NCBI RefSeq assembly: GCF_019904175.1
Contig: NZ_CP061913.1
Location: forward strand, 5,766,001-5,830,000
DNA from: Dactylosporangium vinaceum
Lineage (GTDB): Bacteria > Actinomycetota > Actinomycetes > Mycobacteriales > Micromonosporaceae
DNA: 64,000 nt
Direction: 5' to 3'
Of the stretch, positions 56,901-64,000 are shown one piece after another (position 1 is the stretch's first letter; each line of letters begins with the position of its first letter). The position numbers and the translations under genes are program-made. The notes below the pieces were generated by a model. That model did not search any database and was not told where the DNA came from. It saw only the letters and a program-made list of their open reading frames with translations.

Positions 56901-57433
56901 ACGTTGCTCACGTCGATCGCGAGCGACGACCCGGTCTTCTCGATCCCGGCCACGAACGCCGACCCGGTGTTGCCGGTGTGGTCGTAGGCGGGCGTAGCGT
57001 TGCCGGTGAGCAGCGCATTCTCGGCCTCACAGGCGGTGTTGTAGGCACAGAACGACGGGAAGGCGGGCGCCGCGACGACGCCGGTGGCCAGCGTCACCGA
57101 CACGTTCTGCGCCGTGAAGGGCCCACTGCCCTGCTTGTACCGCAGGGTCAGCGCGCTTGTCTGAATCTGCCGATAGCCGTCCGCCGTCACCGACGTCGTG
57201 TAGGCCGGCACCGGGAAGCTCCGGTTGACGACGTTGAACGTCGTCAGGTCCTGGAACACCCCGTCCCCGGCATACTCCAGCCGGATGAGCGTAGGCGACA
57301 GCACATCGAACCGGGCGTTGCCGTCGGTGACGACCGCGGTGGCCGCCTGAGCAGCCGGCGCCGGCGCGGCGAGCGACCCGGCGACGAGGGCGAGAGCAGC
57401 GAGAACACGGGGAAGGAGGCGACGATGGTGCAC
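53975..57433 (-). CDS. Secreted GH31 glycosidase with CBM6-like insert and ricin-B lectin tail
   Basis: This large exported enzyme (1152 aa from GTG 57433) has a signal peptide LLPRVLAALALVAGSLAAPAPAAQA. An N-terminal beta-sandwich is interrupted at about residues 135-265 by a CBM6-like module (CEAENALLTGN to SGRVNIDSIALTP). The GH31 barrel follows, with WWLDYCTG (nucleophile Asp, about 515), FTGDTPATWDM (acid/base Asp, about 586) and SHDIGSFHGG. Beta domains and two beta-trefoil ricin-B lectin units follow, with six Q-x-W-type repeats (AQQW, AQLW, AQRW, SQTW, AQRF). It probably cleaves alpha-glucosides or alpha-xylosides on polysaccharide surfaces. An alternative GTG start is 57478. Confidence 0.92.
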   Translation of the reverse strand: MHHRRLLPRVLAALALVAGSLAAPAPAAQAATAVVTDGNARFDVLSPTLIRLEYAGDGVFQDLTTFNVVNRSFPVPAYTTSVTADGYRQIQTSALTLRYKQGSGPFTAQNVSVTLATGVVAAPAFPSFCAYNTACEAENALLTGNATPAYDHTGNTGSAFVAGIEKTGSSLAIDVSNVPAAGSYKLQVRYANAAGGDGQTTTRSMSTKIGSTAGPQLSLPPTGSWDTWSTAATTVSVPAGTSTVTVVQNASDSGRVNIDSIALTPTGSTTYPAAANTLLTTGYGAGPKDALGGWSRSLDNPRTVPVPEHPGILAKSGWYLLDDSRTALLNAAHVVSTRPGHGNQPYQDGYFFGYGQNFKQGLSDLNALTGGSALLPQSAYGVWYSRYYAYSTADYQNTLLPTFRSSFTPIDWLVIDTDFKSPSQWNGWNWNTALFPDPQGFMDWTKQQGLNVSLNVHTSIAGNDPKFATANSQAGGLIPDGGNYVFDWSKPAHMAAYMNLHKSFEQQGVRTWWLDYCTGCGASTASDPHVSPDTLINQAYADAAAARGLRGFSFGRIGGAEFGNDDSNFAVGPWAERRNTMQFTGDTPATWDMLAFEARFTPDEAAAGFSNVSHDIGSFHGGHLADDLYARWLQLGTFQPVDRLHSDHGDRLPWNYTGAAQASAETFLRLREALVPYTYTLAQQASATGVPITRPLYLNYPGSAEAYTNPSEYLYGDNVLVAPITSSSGSRSVWIPPGSWTDYFTGQVYSGPSTVTYTSPLSQMPVLVKSGGILPTRTDYVDNAAQRPLTQLTVNVAAGADGTFSLYSDAGEGAPTASTRAPLAWSEASRTLTIGAQTGSFAGAPTSRQYTLRLSNSNAPTAVSVDGVQVPETAWAWNANQRTVTVTTAALPLNAQHTVTLAGSATANPTAGEVVGVGGLCLDVRGGSATDGTALQMYGCNHTAAQTFAYGADNTLRVLGKCVTAGAAVTIATCSGAAAQQWSHQSSGALVSGGQCLDVPNGNTTPGAVQLQTYTCNGSSAQLWKLPPGPVTGPGGLCADVANASPASGTAVQLWGCNNSDAQRWSAPGDQSLRTLGKCLDVVNGGTANGTAVQLWDCNGTASQTWTTRADGTLFNPQSGRCVDDPNNNQKAGDLLRIWDCNTTAAQRFRLG

Positions 57434-57591
57434 ACAGACCTCACAGGGGCAGCACGTGGCGGGGATGCTGCCTCTCACCTCACGCTTTCGTAACTAAAGT
57501 TGTCAATACGCGTTTCGGAAAGTGTTGACAGAACGCGCTGGAAGTGCCGAGTACCACTGGATGGTTGCGGCTGTCCGTTGCGGGGTGGCGA

Positions 57592-58176
57592 TCAGGTGGG
57601 CTGTGTGTTCCACCAGCGGGGCAGGTCGACGTCCGGCGTGTCCGGGCTCGTGAAGTGGAACGGCACGCCGAGGTGCTGGGCCAGGGCCCGGCCCTGCTCC
57701 GTCGCCCGCCGGGCCTCCGGCCAGGGCGGCACCTGGCCGTTGAACAGGCGGATGTCGCCGCCGTGCCGCAGCGCCGTCAACGTCACCGCGTCGAAGCGGT
57801 CGTGGTTCGGGCCCGGCCGGCGCACGATCGCCGCCAGTTCGACGAACCAGCCCTGGGTGTCGCCGTCCCACAGTGCTTCGATGGCGGCGACCGGGGCGGT
57901 TATCGCGACGGCCTTCTCCAGCAGCTGCTCGGTCGTCAACGGCGGCGGCTCGGGTGGAAGACGGCCCTGGCGGTCCAGCTCGGCGCGCCGCTCGGCCAGC
58001 AGATCCTGGGCCTCGTACAGTGCGGGCCGCGGCCGCAGGCCGTCGTCCCCGCGCAGCAGGACGATGGCGGCGATCATCCGGCCCGCGCACAGCAGCTCGT
58101 CGATGAGGTCCTGCACCGGGGCGCTCAGCGTGTCCCACCAGCCGTCGTGCGGGTGCATGGCGCCGGTATCGGTCAC
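57592..58176 (-). CDS. Hypothetical soluble protein (194 aa)
   Basis: The product begins VTDTGAMHPHDGWWDTLSAPVQDLIDELLCAGRMIAAIVLLRGDDGLRPRPALYEAQDLLAERRAEL, a Trp-containing helical start similar to actinobacterial proteins with a ribosomal-L7/L12-C-terminal-like helix (ALYEAQDLLAERRAEL). An all-alpha/beta C-terminal part ends FHFTSPDTPDVDLPRWWNT. No catalytic or membrane motif is visible. The GTG start overlaps the stop of a tiny upstream frame (GTGA at 58173-58176). Confidence 0.6.
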   Translation of the reverse strand: MTDTGAMHPHDGWWDTLSAPVQDLIDELLCAGRMIAAIVLLRGDDGLRPRPALYEAQDLLAERRAELDRQGRLPPEPPPLTTEQLLEKAVAITAPVAAIEALWDGDTQGWFVELAAIVRRPGPNHDRFDAVTLTALRHGGDIRLFNGQVPPWPEARRATEQGRALAQHLGVPFHFTSPDTPDVDLPRWWNTQPT

Positions 58177-58298
58177 GCGAGATGCTCCGTCGGCTCGCCG
58201 GCCGCCGGCGACGGGACCGGGAACGCGTAGCAGCGTATGGCGACCTCCCGGGTGGCGGCGACCGCAACGCTGAGCAGCAGCACTCGACGTCTCACCAC
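58173..58298 (-). CDS. Putative 41-aa peptide translationally coupled to the next gene
   Basis: A short frame from GTG 58298 (VVRRRVLLLSVAVAATREVAIRCYAF) ends EPTEHLA with TGA overlapping the GTG start of the following gene. The basic N-terminus and one hydrophobic stretch could make a membrane-associated peptide. The GTGA overlap favours a real coupled gene, but codon evidence over 41 residues is slight. Confidence 0.3.
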   Translation of the reverse strand: MVRRRVLLLSVAVAATREVAIRCYAFPVPSPAAGEPTEHLA

Positions 58299-58327
58299 GC
58301 CGACGATACGGGCGGCGGCCCGCGCGG

Positions 58328-58807
58328 TCAGCCCTCGGTGCGGAACCACTTCGGGGTGTGCAGGGCCAGCGGCCGTTCGATCTGGATGTGCGGCGCGGCC
58401 CGGCGCAGGGCGTTGAGGAACGGCCACACGTCGTGGACGCCGGCGACGTGGATGCGGCGGCCGTCGTTGAGCACGATCGTCGTGTAGTTCTTCGGGTGCG
58501 GGACGACCTGGTGGACGTCGGTCAGGGGTGCGCTGCCGCCGCGCAGGACGGCGCGCCAGTGGAGCCGGTCGCCGTCGATGCGCAGGCGGTAGACGACCCG
58601 GAACAGGGCCAGGTAGCCGTAGACGGCGCCGACGATCAGGCCGAGCGGGACGAAGGCGATGCGTTGCCACAGGCTGTCGGTGCCGAGCACGCCCGCCGCC
58701 GCGGCGATGCCGAGGGCCACGGGGGCGACGAAGGCGGCCAGGACCGCGGCCGTGCGCACGAAGAGGCTGCCGAACGTGTACGTCGTGGCGATTCGATCGT
58801 CGTCCAT
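58328..58807 (-). CDS. PH-like domain membrane protein
   Basis: This 159-aa protein has two N-terminal transmembrane helices (LFVRTAAVLAAFVAPVALGIAAAAGVLG and IAFVPLGLIVGAVYGYLALFRVV). A bacterial PH-type domain follows (YRLRIDGDRLHWRAVLRGGSAPLTDVHQVVPHPKNYTTIVLNDGRRIHV), ending in an amphipathic helix. This architecture is common in actinomycetes and has no assigned function. The start is ATG 58807. It is divergent from the VanZ-family gene. Confidence 0.75.
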   Translation of the reverse strand: MDDDRIATTYTFGSLFVRTAAVLAAFVAPVALGIAAAAGVLGTDSLWQRIAFVPLGLIVGAVYGYLALFRVVYRLRIDGDRLHWRAVLRGGSAPLTDVHQVVPHPKNYTTIVLNDGRRIHVAGVHDVWPFLNALRRAAPHIQIERPLALHTPKWFRTEG

Positions 58808-58904
58808 GGCGCCTGGTTTGCCCGCCGCCCGGGCAAAGTATTCATGGCTGTCGTCCGGGCGGTGCGCGGGCGGCCGCACCCGTCCGTGGCGGATAGCATG
58901 CGGC

Positions 58905-59624
58905 GTGGTCAACGGGTGGCACGGGTGGTTCGGGACGATCACGGGTGTGGTCCTGGTGACGGTCGTCGTGCTGCCGTTGGCCGTGGTGGCCGTCTGGGTG
59001 GTGAAGCGGCTGCGCGGCGGGTCGTGGCGCACGGCGGTCGCCGAGGTCGGGATCGTGTACGGGACGGTGCCGTGGGTCTGGATGATCCTGCTGCCCAACC
59101 GGGGTGGGGACCCGGATCGGGCGCGGGTGAACCTGGTGCCGCTGCGCGACCTCGTCGCGGTCGTCGGGCACGGGCCGCTGTCGGCGACGGTGCAGATCGT
59201 CGGCAACCTGCTGGTGTTCGCGGCGCTCGGGTTCTTCGGGCCGGTCCGGTTCCCGGCCCTGGCGTCGGTGCCACGGGTGCTGGGGCTGGCCGGCGGGCTT
59301 TCGGTGCTTGTGGAGACGCTGCAGTACGTCCTGGCCCTCGGACGGTTCTCCTCGGTCGACGACGTCCTGCTCAATGCGGCAGCCCGAGATCTACGCCCGG
59401 GAGCTGCGCGACTTCTTCCGCCCGTTCCGCTGACGGCGCGGCCGGGAGCGGCGGGCGGCGCCGGCAGCGGTGCGGTGCTCAGTGCCCGGTGCCGGTGGCC
59501 GCGTTCGGGTGCACCTCGCTTGCGTAGTAGCGGTACAGCAGGTACGCCGCCACGGCGCTCAGCAGGTGCCACACGGCGTGCCCCTGCAGCAGGGAGTGCG
59601 GCGCGCAGAGCCCCTGGTTCGTGA
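58905..59624 (+). pseudogene. VanZ family membrane protein with a disrupted C-terminus
   Basis: The frame from GTG 58905 gives a VanZ-like protein: helices GTITGVVLVTVVVLPLAVVAVWVV, VPWVWMILLPNRG, NLVPLRDLVAVVG, TVQIVGNLLVFAALGFFGP, and the family motif LSVLVETLQYVLALGRFSSVDDVLLNA. Directly after VLLNA the sequence leaves the family; the last helix is missing and the frame runs on as Ala/Arg-rich noise to 59624, across the convergent gene. In another frame, 59383-59433 reads MRQPEIYARELRDFFRPFR and stops, like the tail of an unrelated gene. I read this as a 3' truncation by rearrangement. It is not related to glycopeptide VanHAX function. Confidence 0.6.
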
Positions 59625-60255
59625 CGTTCCAGATGGTGAACGCCAGCACCATCGCCCCGATCGACGCATACGCGAACCCGGCCTGGCTGCGGCTCTCCCG
59701 CCGGCGGATGATGCCGATCTCGAGGGCGACGGCGGTGAGCAGCAGGACCCCGAAGGCGACGTTCCCGGCGTACATGACGACCGGGATCGGCGTCGTGTAG
59801 AGCCCGGCCAGTTCGCACGCGCCGACGCAGGCCAGGTACACGGCCGCGAAGAGGCCGTAGCCCCGGCGGAGCCGGCGCATGACGGCGTACGACACGGCGA
59901 ACGCGGCGATGAGGTACATGCTGAGCATGTCCAGCGCCCCACCGGCGGCCGACTGGGTGGCGTGCATGGCGGCGCTGGCCGGCCCGAGCAGGACGACGAT
60001 GACGGCCATGGGTGCCTGGACCGGCGTCTTCGTCCGGTCCCAGGCGATGAGCAGCCCGGCGACGACGAACCCGAGGTTGCTGAACGTGTTGGCCGGCTGC
60101 CGGACCGGGCCGGGCCGGGCCGCCTCACAGAACGTGTTCCCGCGCCCGACGTCCGGCCCGAGCCACCCCCGCGCGATCGCCACGGCGAGCAGCCCGCACG
60201 ACAGGACGGCCGTCGACCCGGCGGCGACGAGTGCGGTGCGGCTGCGCTGCGGCAT
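59479..60255 (-). CDS. Ceramidase-family seven-helix membrane protein
   Basis: This 258-aa membrane protein has alkaline-ceramidase-type (CREST) metal-site landmarks: FCEAARPGPVRQPANTFSNLGFVVAGL (E and SN region), AMHATQSAAGGALDMLSMYLIAAFAV (His and D-x-x-S) and QGHAVWHLLSAVAAYLLYRYY (H-x-x-x-H). A membrane-embedded Zn hydrolase acting on a lipid amide is therefore plausible. Bacterial members are mostly uncharacterised, and the substrate in an actinomycete need not be ceramide. The start is ATG 60255. Confidence 0.82.
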   Translation of the reverse strand: MPQRSRTALVAAGSTAVLSCGLLAVAIARGWLGPDVGRGNTFCEAARPGPVRQPANTFSNLGFVVAGLLIAWDRTKTPVQAPMAVIVVLLGPASAAMHATQSAAGGALDMLSMYLIAAFAVSYAVMRRLRRGYGLFAAVYLACVGACELAGLYTTPIPVVMYAGNVAFGVLLLTAVALEIGIIRRRESRSQAGFAYASIGAMVLAFTIWNVTNQGLCAPHSLLQGHAVWHLLSAVAAYLLYRYYASEVHPNAATGTGH

Positions 60256-60299
60256 GACTGCGAGCCTACGGCCGGGTGCGGGTCTGGTAGAACGGGCGG

Positions 60300-61715
60300 A
60301 TGCTGAAGGCGTGGCTGTCGGTGGTCCTCGGGCTCGTGCTCCTCGTGACCGGCGTGGCGGTGTTCGCGACCGTCGATCGGGGGCTGCGGGTCGAATCGAC
60401 GCACGTGGGTGCGGTACCGGTGCAGGTGGTGCGGGCCGACAGTGCGTCGGGCGCGGGTAAGCGGCCGGTGGTGGTGGTCGTGCACGGGTACGCCGGGTCC
60501 GGGCGGCTCATGCGGCCGTTCGCCGACACCCTCGCCCGCCGCGGCTATCTCGTGGCGCTGCCCGACCTGGCCGGGCACGGCGCCAACACCGAGCGGCTCA
60601 CGCAGGAGGGCCTGGACCGGGACCTGGCGGCGGTGGTTCGCTTCGCGCGGGGGCGGCCGGACGCCGACCCGGCCCGGGTGGCGCTCGTCGGGCACTCGAT
60701 GGGTGCGGCCGCCGTGGTGCGGGCGGGTGCCGCCGATCAGACGATCGCGGCCACCGTGGCCATCTCCATCGGTGACGACGCGTCGGCGGCGCTGCGGCCG
60801 GGGCCGCGGCACCTGCTCGGCCTTTACGGTGCGCTCGAGCCCGCCGGGATCGGGGCGACCGAGCGGGCCATGGGGGCCGAGCGGGTCGTGCCGGTGCCGC
60901 TTGTCGAGCACATCGGGGTGCTCTTCGCCGACCGCACGCACCACGAGACCGCGCAGTGGCTGGACCGGGCGCTGGGTCATCGGCCGGAGCGGCCGGTCAT
61001 CGCGGCCAAGGACCGGCTGATCCCGGGCATCCTGAGCCTGGCCGGCGCGCTGCTGATCCTCGTCGGCGGGCTGCTGCTGCGGCGCACCGGGACCGCGCGG
61101 GTGCCGCTCGGGCGGGAGCGGCTCGGCCGGCGGCTCGGTGCGGTGCTGCTGGCGCCGGTCGCGGGTGAGCTGCTCGGCGTCGCCCTGGCCTACCTGCTGC
61201 CCAACAATGTGACCGGATACCTGACCGGCTACTTCGCCGGGTGCGGGGCCGTGCTGCTCGCGGCGGCGCTGCTCGTGGCCGGCCCGGCCCGCCCCGCGCG
61301 GCCGTCGCTCGCGGCCGTCGGCGGCGCGGCCCTCGTCGCGGTCGCGGCGCTCGCGGCGGTGGTGCTCCCCGTCCACTTCGGACTGACGGACGTCGCGCCG
61401 CACGGGCCCGACTGGTGGGTCGTCGGGCTGCTCGCCGTGGCCGTCGCGGGCCTGCTCGCCGGGGCCCACGCGCTGTTCGGGCCGCCGTGGAGCTACGCCG
61501 CGGTCCTCATCCTGTGCCTGCCGCTGCCGGTGGCGTCGCTCGCCGGGGTCGCGCCCGGCTTCCTGGCCATCATCTCGCCGCTGGTCATGGTGCTCATCGT
61601 GCTGCACTTCGCGGTGAGCGCGGCGGCGGGCCGGCCGTGGTGGCGCACGGTCGCGGCCGGTGCGCTGACCGTGGCATGGCCGGTCGCCGTGGTCCTGCCC
61701 GTCCTCGGCCGGTAG
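60300..61715 (+). CDS. Alpha/beta hydrolase fused to a multi-helix membrane domain
   Basis: This 471-aa protein has a membrane anchor (LSVVLGLVLLVTGVAVFATV) and then an alpha/beta hydrolase: VVVVVHGYAGSGRLMRPFADTLARRGY, nucleophile elbow VALVGHSMGAAAVVRAG (GHSMG) and a possible acid-His region around HIGVLFADRTHHETAQWLD. From residue about 240 come seven hydrophobic helices with no hydrolase function (LIPGILSLAGALLILVGG to WPVAVVLPVLGR). The catalytic domain is probably on the outer face. The substrate is unknown, possibly an envelope lipid or ester. Confidence 0.85.
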   Translation: MLKAWLSVVLGLVLLVTGVAVFATVDRGLRVESTHVGAVPVQVVRADSASGAGKRPVVVVVHGYAGSGRLMRPFADTLARRGYLVALPDLAGHGANTERLTQEGLDRDLAAVVRFARGRPDADPARVALVGHSMGAAAVVRAGAADQTIAATVAISIGDDASAALRPGPRHLLGLYGALEPAGIGATERAMGAERVVPVPLVEHIGVLFADRTHHETAQWLDRALGHRPERPVIAAKDRLIPGILSLAGALLILVGGLLLRRTGTARVPLGRERLGRRLGAVLLAPVAGELLGVALAYLLPNNVTGYLTGYFAGCGAVLLAAALLVAGPARPARPSLAAVGGAALVAVAALAAVVLPVHFGLTDVAPHGPDWWVVGLLAVAVAGLLAGAHALFGPPWSYAAVLILCLPLPVASLAGVAPGFLAIISPLVMVLIVLHFAVSAAAGRPWWRTVAAGALTVAWPVAVVLPVLGR

Positions 61716-61836
61716 CGCCCCCCGGGGCCGGCGACGCTCGACGGGCCGGCCGGGGTGCGGGCATCCCCGGCGCTGCCGGGGCCGAGCGGGACGCGCGGGT
61801 GGCCGCCACGGCGACCCGCCCGGCGTGCCGTGAATG

Positions 61837-61874
61837 GACGGCCGCGTCCGGCGCCGGCACCGGACGCGGCCGTC
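61837..61874. terminator. Convergent hairpin terminator
   Basis: A perfect 15-bp inverted repeat (61837-61851 with 61860-61874) has an 8-base loop. It lies four bases beyond the stop of the leftward dehydrogenase operon and downstream of the rightward hydrolase gene. It probably terminates both. Confidence 0.85.
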
Positions 61875-61878
61875 GCGC

Positions 61879-63144
61879 TCACAGCCGGGCGATGATGGAG
61901 GCCGGGTCCTCCATGGCGTCGGCGACGCTGCGGATGAAGCCGGCCGCCGTGCCGCCGTCGCAGACCCGGTGGTCGAAGACGAAGCTCAGCTGGGTCACCT
62001 TGCGCACGCAGAGCCGGCCCTCGACGACCCAGGGGCGGTCGATGATGCGGCCCACGCCCAGGATGGCGACCTGGGGGTGGTTGATGATGGCGGCCGAGCC
62101 GTCCACGCGGAAGGCGCCGTAGTTGTTGAGGGTGAACGTGCCCGCCGACTGCTCCTGCGGGGTGGTGCGGCCCTCGCGGGCGGCGGCGGTCAGGCGGCGG
62201 ATCTCGGTGTCGAGCTGCGCGGTCGTCATCCGCTCGGCGCCGATGACGGCCGGGACGACCAGGCCGCGCTCGCCCTGGACGGCGATGCCGAGGTTGATGC
62301 GGTCGCTGGTGACGATCTCCTGGCGCTCGGTGTCGATCCGCGCGTTGAGGACCGGGTACTGCTGCAGGCCCGCGACCACGAACCGGGCGATGTAGGCCAG
62401 CAGGCCGGGGCCCGAGGCGGCGCTCTCGCGGAGGTTCCACAGGGCGGTGGCATCGACGTCGACCCACACCGTGGCCTCGGGGATCTCGGTGCGGCTGCGG
62501 GTGAGCGCGGCGCTGACGGCCTTGCGGAAGCCGGTCATGGGCGCGCGGTGCTCGCCGGGTGCGGCCGGTGCCGGGCCGGCGGCCGCGGCGGCGCGCTCCA
62601 CGTCCGCGCGGGTGATGACGCCGCCGGGGCCGGTCGCCGCCACCGCGTGGAGGTCCACACCGTGGCTCTTCGCCAGGTTGCGCACCAGGGGAGACATGAC
62701 AAGCGGTGCCCGCCCGGCCGGGCGGGCACCGGCGGACGGGGCGGCGGCGCGCGGGCGGCGCTTGCGGCCGGTGGCCGCCGACTCGCTGGTGCCGTAGCCG
62801 ATCAGCACGTTGCCGGAGCCGCCGCCGGCCGGCTGCGCCCCTTCCGATGGGGGCTGGGCCACCTGGGCGCCCGCCCGCTCCTCTTCGCGGTATGCGGCGG
62901 CGGACGGATGCTCCACGGTGATCAGGGCCTTGCCGACGCCCACGGTCTCGCCCGCCTGCGCGTGCAGGGCCGACACCCGACCGGCATAGGGCGACGGTAC
63001 CTCCACCAGGGCTTTCGCGGTTTCGACCTCGGCGATGCTCTGGTCGACGGCCACCTGGTCGCCCTCGGCCACCAGCCAGCGGACCAGCTCCGCCTCCGTC
63101 AGGCCCTCGCCCAGGTCGGGCAGCAGGAACGTCTGTGCGGTCAT
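61879..63144 (-). CDS. Dihydrolipoamide acyltransferase, E2 of a 2-oxoacid dehydrogenase
   Basis: This 421-aa E2 protein starts FLLPDLGEGLTEAELVRWLVAEGDQV, with the lipoyl Lys in VETAKALVEVPSP. After a linker comes the E3/E1-binding domain (VMSPLVRNLAKSHGVDLHAVAATGPGGVITRADVE). The C-terminal catalytic domain ends FVFDHRVCDGGTAAGFIRSVADAMEDPASIIARL, where HRVCDGG carries the active-site His and Asp. The single lipoyl domain and sequence suit a branched-chain or pyruvate-type complex. It lies one base after the E1-beta gene, and a terminator follows. Confidence 0.93.
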   Translation of the reverse strand: MTAQTFLLPDLGEGLTEAELVRWLVAEGDQVAVDQSIAEVETAKALVEVPSPYAGRVSALHAQAGETVGVGKALITVEHPSAAAYREEERAGAQVAQPPSEGAQPAGGGSGNVLIGYGTSESAATGRKRRPRAAAPSAGARPAGRAPLVMSPLVRNLAKSHGVDLHAVAATGPGGVITRADVERAAAAAGPAPAAPGEHRAPMTGFRKAVSAALTRSRTEIPEATVWVDVDATALWNLRESAASGPGLLAYIARFVVAGLQQYPVLNARIDTERQEIVTSDRINLGIAVQGERGLVVPAVIGAERMTTAQLDTEIRRLTAAAREGRTTPQEQSAGTFTLNNYGAFRVDGSAAIINHPQVAILGVGRIIDRPWVVEGRLCVRKVTQLSFVFDHRVCDGGTAAGFIRSVADAMEDPASIIARL

Positions 63145-63145
63145 C

Positions 63146-64000
63146 TCACTGCTCCCACTGCAGGTCGTCGACGGCGTCGAGCACCCGGTCGACGCCCGGG
63201 AGCTGGAAGTGCTCCAGCTTGGGCGGCGGATACGGGATGTCCAGACCCGTCACCCGGCGGACCGGCGCGGCCAGCGAGTGGAAGCACCGCTCGCTCACGC
63301 GGGCGGCGATCTCGGACGCGACGCTGGCGAACCCGGCGGCCTCGGCCACCACGACGGCCCGGCCGGTCGAGCGCACCGCGGCGCACACGGTCTCGTCGTC
63401 GAACGGCACGATCGAGCGCACGTCGACGACCTGGAGACTGCGGCCCTCCTGCGCGGCGGCCTCGGCGGCCTCCAGCGCGACCGGGACCGACGGTCCATAG
63501 GCGATGAGCGTGGCGTCGGTACCGTCGCGGCGGATCACCGCCCGCCCGATCCCGGGGACCGCCGGCGGGAGCTCGACCTCCTCCTTGCTCCAGTACAGCT
63601 TCTTCGGCTCCATGAACACGACCGGGTCGTCGGACGCGATGGCCGCCCGCAGCAGCGCGTAGGCGTCGGCGGGCGTGGCCGGCGTGACGACGTGCAGGCC
63701 CGGCGTGTGGGCGTAGTAGGCCTCCGACGAGTCGCAGTGGTGCTCGACGCCGCCGATGCCGCCGGCGTACGGCACCCGCAGTACCATCGGCACCGGCACT
63801 TTGCCTTTCGTCCGGTTCCGCATCTTGGCGACGTGGCTGACGATCTGCTCGAACGCCGGGTAGGCGAACGCGTCGAACTGCAGCTCGACGACCGGCCGGA
63901 GCCCGTTCATGGCCATGCCGACGGCCATCCCGACAATGCCCGACTCGGCCAGCGGCGTGTCGAAGCAGCGGGTCTCGCCGAAGTCGGCGGTCAGGCCGTC
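63146..64000 (-). CDS. 2-oxoacid dehydrogenase E1 component, beta subunit (5' partial)
   Basis: The frame is open to the window edge. Visible parts include FDTPLAESGIVGMAVGMAMNGLRPVVELQFDAFAYPAFEQIVSHVAKMRNRTKGK, GGIGGVEHHCDSSEAYYAHTPGLHVVTPATPADAYALLRAAI and FMEPKKLYW, all typical of transketolase-like E1-beta subunits, plus the transketolase C-terminal domain (VDVRSIVPFDDETV, VVVAEAAGFASVASEIAARV). With E1-alpha (presumably just upstream) it decarboxylates a 2-oxoacid and acylates the E2 lipoyl group. Confidence 0.93.
   Translation of the reverse strand, partial: DGLTADFGETRCFDTPLAESGIVGMAVGMAMNGLRPVVELQFDAFAYPAFEQIVSHVAKMRNRTKGKVPVPMVLRVPYAGGIGGVEHHCDSSEAYYAHTPGLHVVTPATPADAYALLRAAIASDDPVVFMEPKKLYWSKEEVELPPAVPGIGRAVIRRDGTDATLIAYGPSVPVALEAAEAAAQEGRSLQVVDVRSIVPFDDETVCAAVRSTGRAVVVAEAAGFASVASEIAARVSERCFHSLAAPVRRVTGLDIPYPPPKLEHFQLPGVDRVLDAVDDLQWEQ

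Noticed and set aside
54608..57493. 961-codon open frame on the plus strand opposite the GH31 gene
   Set aside because: Its translation is Arg/Gly/Val-rich with no domain, while the opposite strand has clear signal, catalytic and lectin domains. It is an antisense artefact of high GC.
57434..57540. Strong promoter for the GH31 gene based on TTGACA words
   Set aside because: TTGACA-like words occur, but no -10 element lies at an acceptable spacing, so no promoter is called.
58905..59433. Additional glycopeptide-resistance gene (VanZ)
   Set aside because: VanZ-family membrane proteins are widespread and mostly unrelated to glycopeptide resistance; this one is 14 kb from the van cluster and is disrupted.
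1..64000. tRNA, rRNA or riboswitch genes
   Set aside because: No cloverleaf-like sequences with conserved TTCGA arms, rRNA segments, or recognisable riboswitch cores were seen in the intergenic gaps, most of which are under 150 bp.

Overview
The window is high-GC actinobacterial chromosome. Third codon positions are strongly G/C, GTG starts are common, and one gene appears to start with TTG. The gene content (DUF5709, DUF3618, an HSP18-type regulator beside hsp20, LacI-controlled secreted glycosidases, actinobacterial-type vanRS/vanHAX) suggests a filamentous soil actinomycete. A member of the Micromonosporaceae is my best guess, but this is inference. No rRNA, tRNA, integrase, transposase or CRISPR array was seen.

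Layout. 1-6.7 kb: the tail of a secreted SGNH hydrolase, a YihY membrane protein, a PLP decarboxylase, an M20 amidohydrolase, and a STAS/SpoIIE-phosphatase partner-switching pair. 6.7-7.5 kb: a scar of three broken genes. 7.5-16.7 kb: a stress block with DUF5709, an alpha/beta hydrolase, two hemerythrins, a ferritin-like di-iron protein, a catalase-related protein, an RsbW-like ATPase, a holin/DUF3618/YtxH envelope cassette interrupted by 84-bp repeats, and hsp20 with its divergent regulator. 16.8-25.8 kb: two LacI regulators, each facing its target across tandem 12-bp operators. The first faces a phytanoyl-CoA dioxygenase-like gene. The second faces an arabinan/arabinoside operon (GH51, ABC sugar importer, GH43 lipoprotein). 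25.8-40.3 kb: mixed housekeeping and accessory genes (metallophosphoesterase, VKOR, CDGSH, iron-containing redox enzyme, methyltransferases, carboxylate-amine ligase, diguanylate cyclase, CBM2 protein, aminoglycoside-type kinase, MFS pump) with several gene fragments and an HTH-less LacI-like protein behind palindromic operators. 40.3-44.9 kb: an intact glycopeptide-resistance cluster, vanX-vanA-vanH divergent from vanR-vanS. 44.9-49.1 kb: small stress proteins and the cytochrome oxidase genes ctaD-ctaF. 49.1-64 kb: a sigma-factor pseudogene, a GNAT protein, a D-serine dehydratase-like enzyme, an ABC exporter beside a signal peptidase, a large secreted GH31/lectin enzyme, membrane proteins, and the E2 and E1-beta genes of a 2-oxoacid dehydrogenase.

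The most unusual element is a four-copy, 84-bp direct repeat at 13819-14183. It is inserted exactly into an ATGA stop/start overlap between two operon genes and keeps an ATGA overlap at both ends. This is the architecture of mycobacterial interspersed repetitive units (MIRUs). A second theme is gene erosion: at least seven remnants or disrupted genes are scattered among intact ones. They include an M20 dipeptidase with one in-frame amber codon and a SigG-type sigma gene whose core has been replaced by a GC-rich microsatellite.
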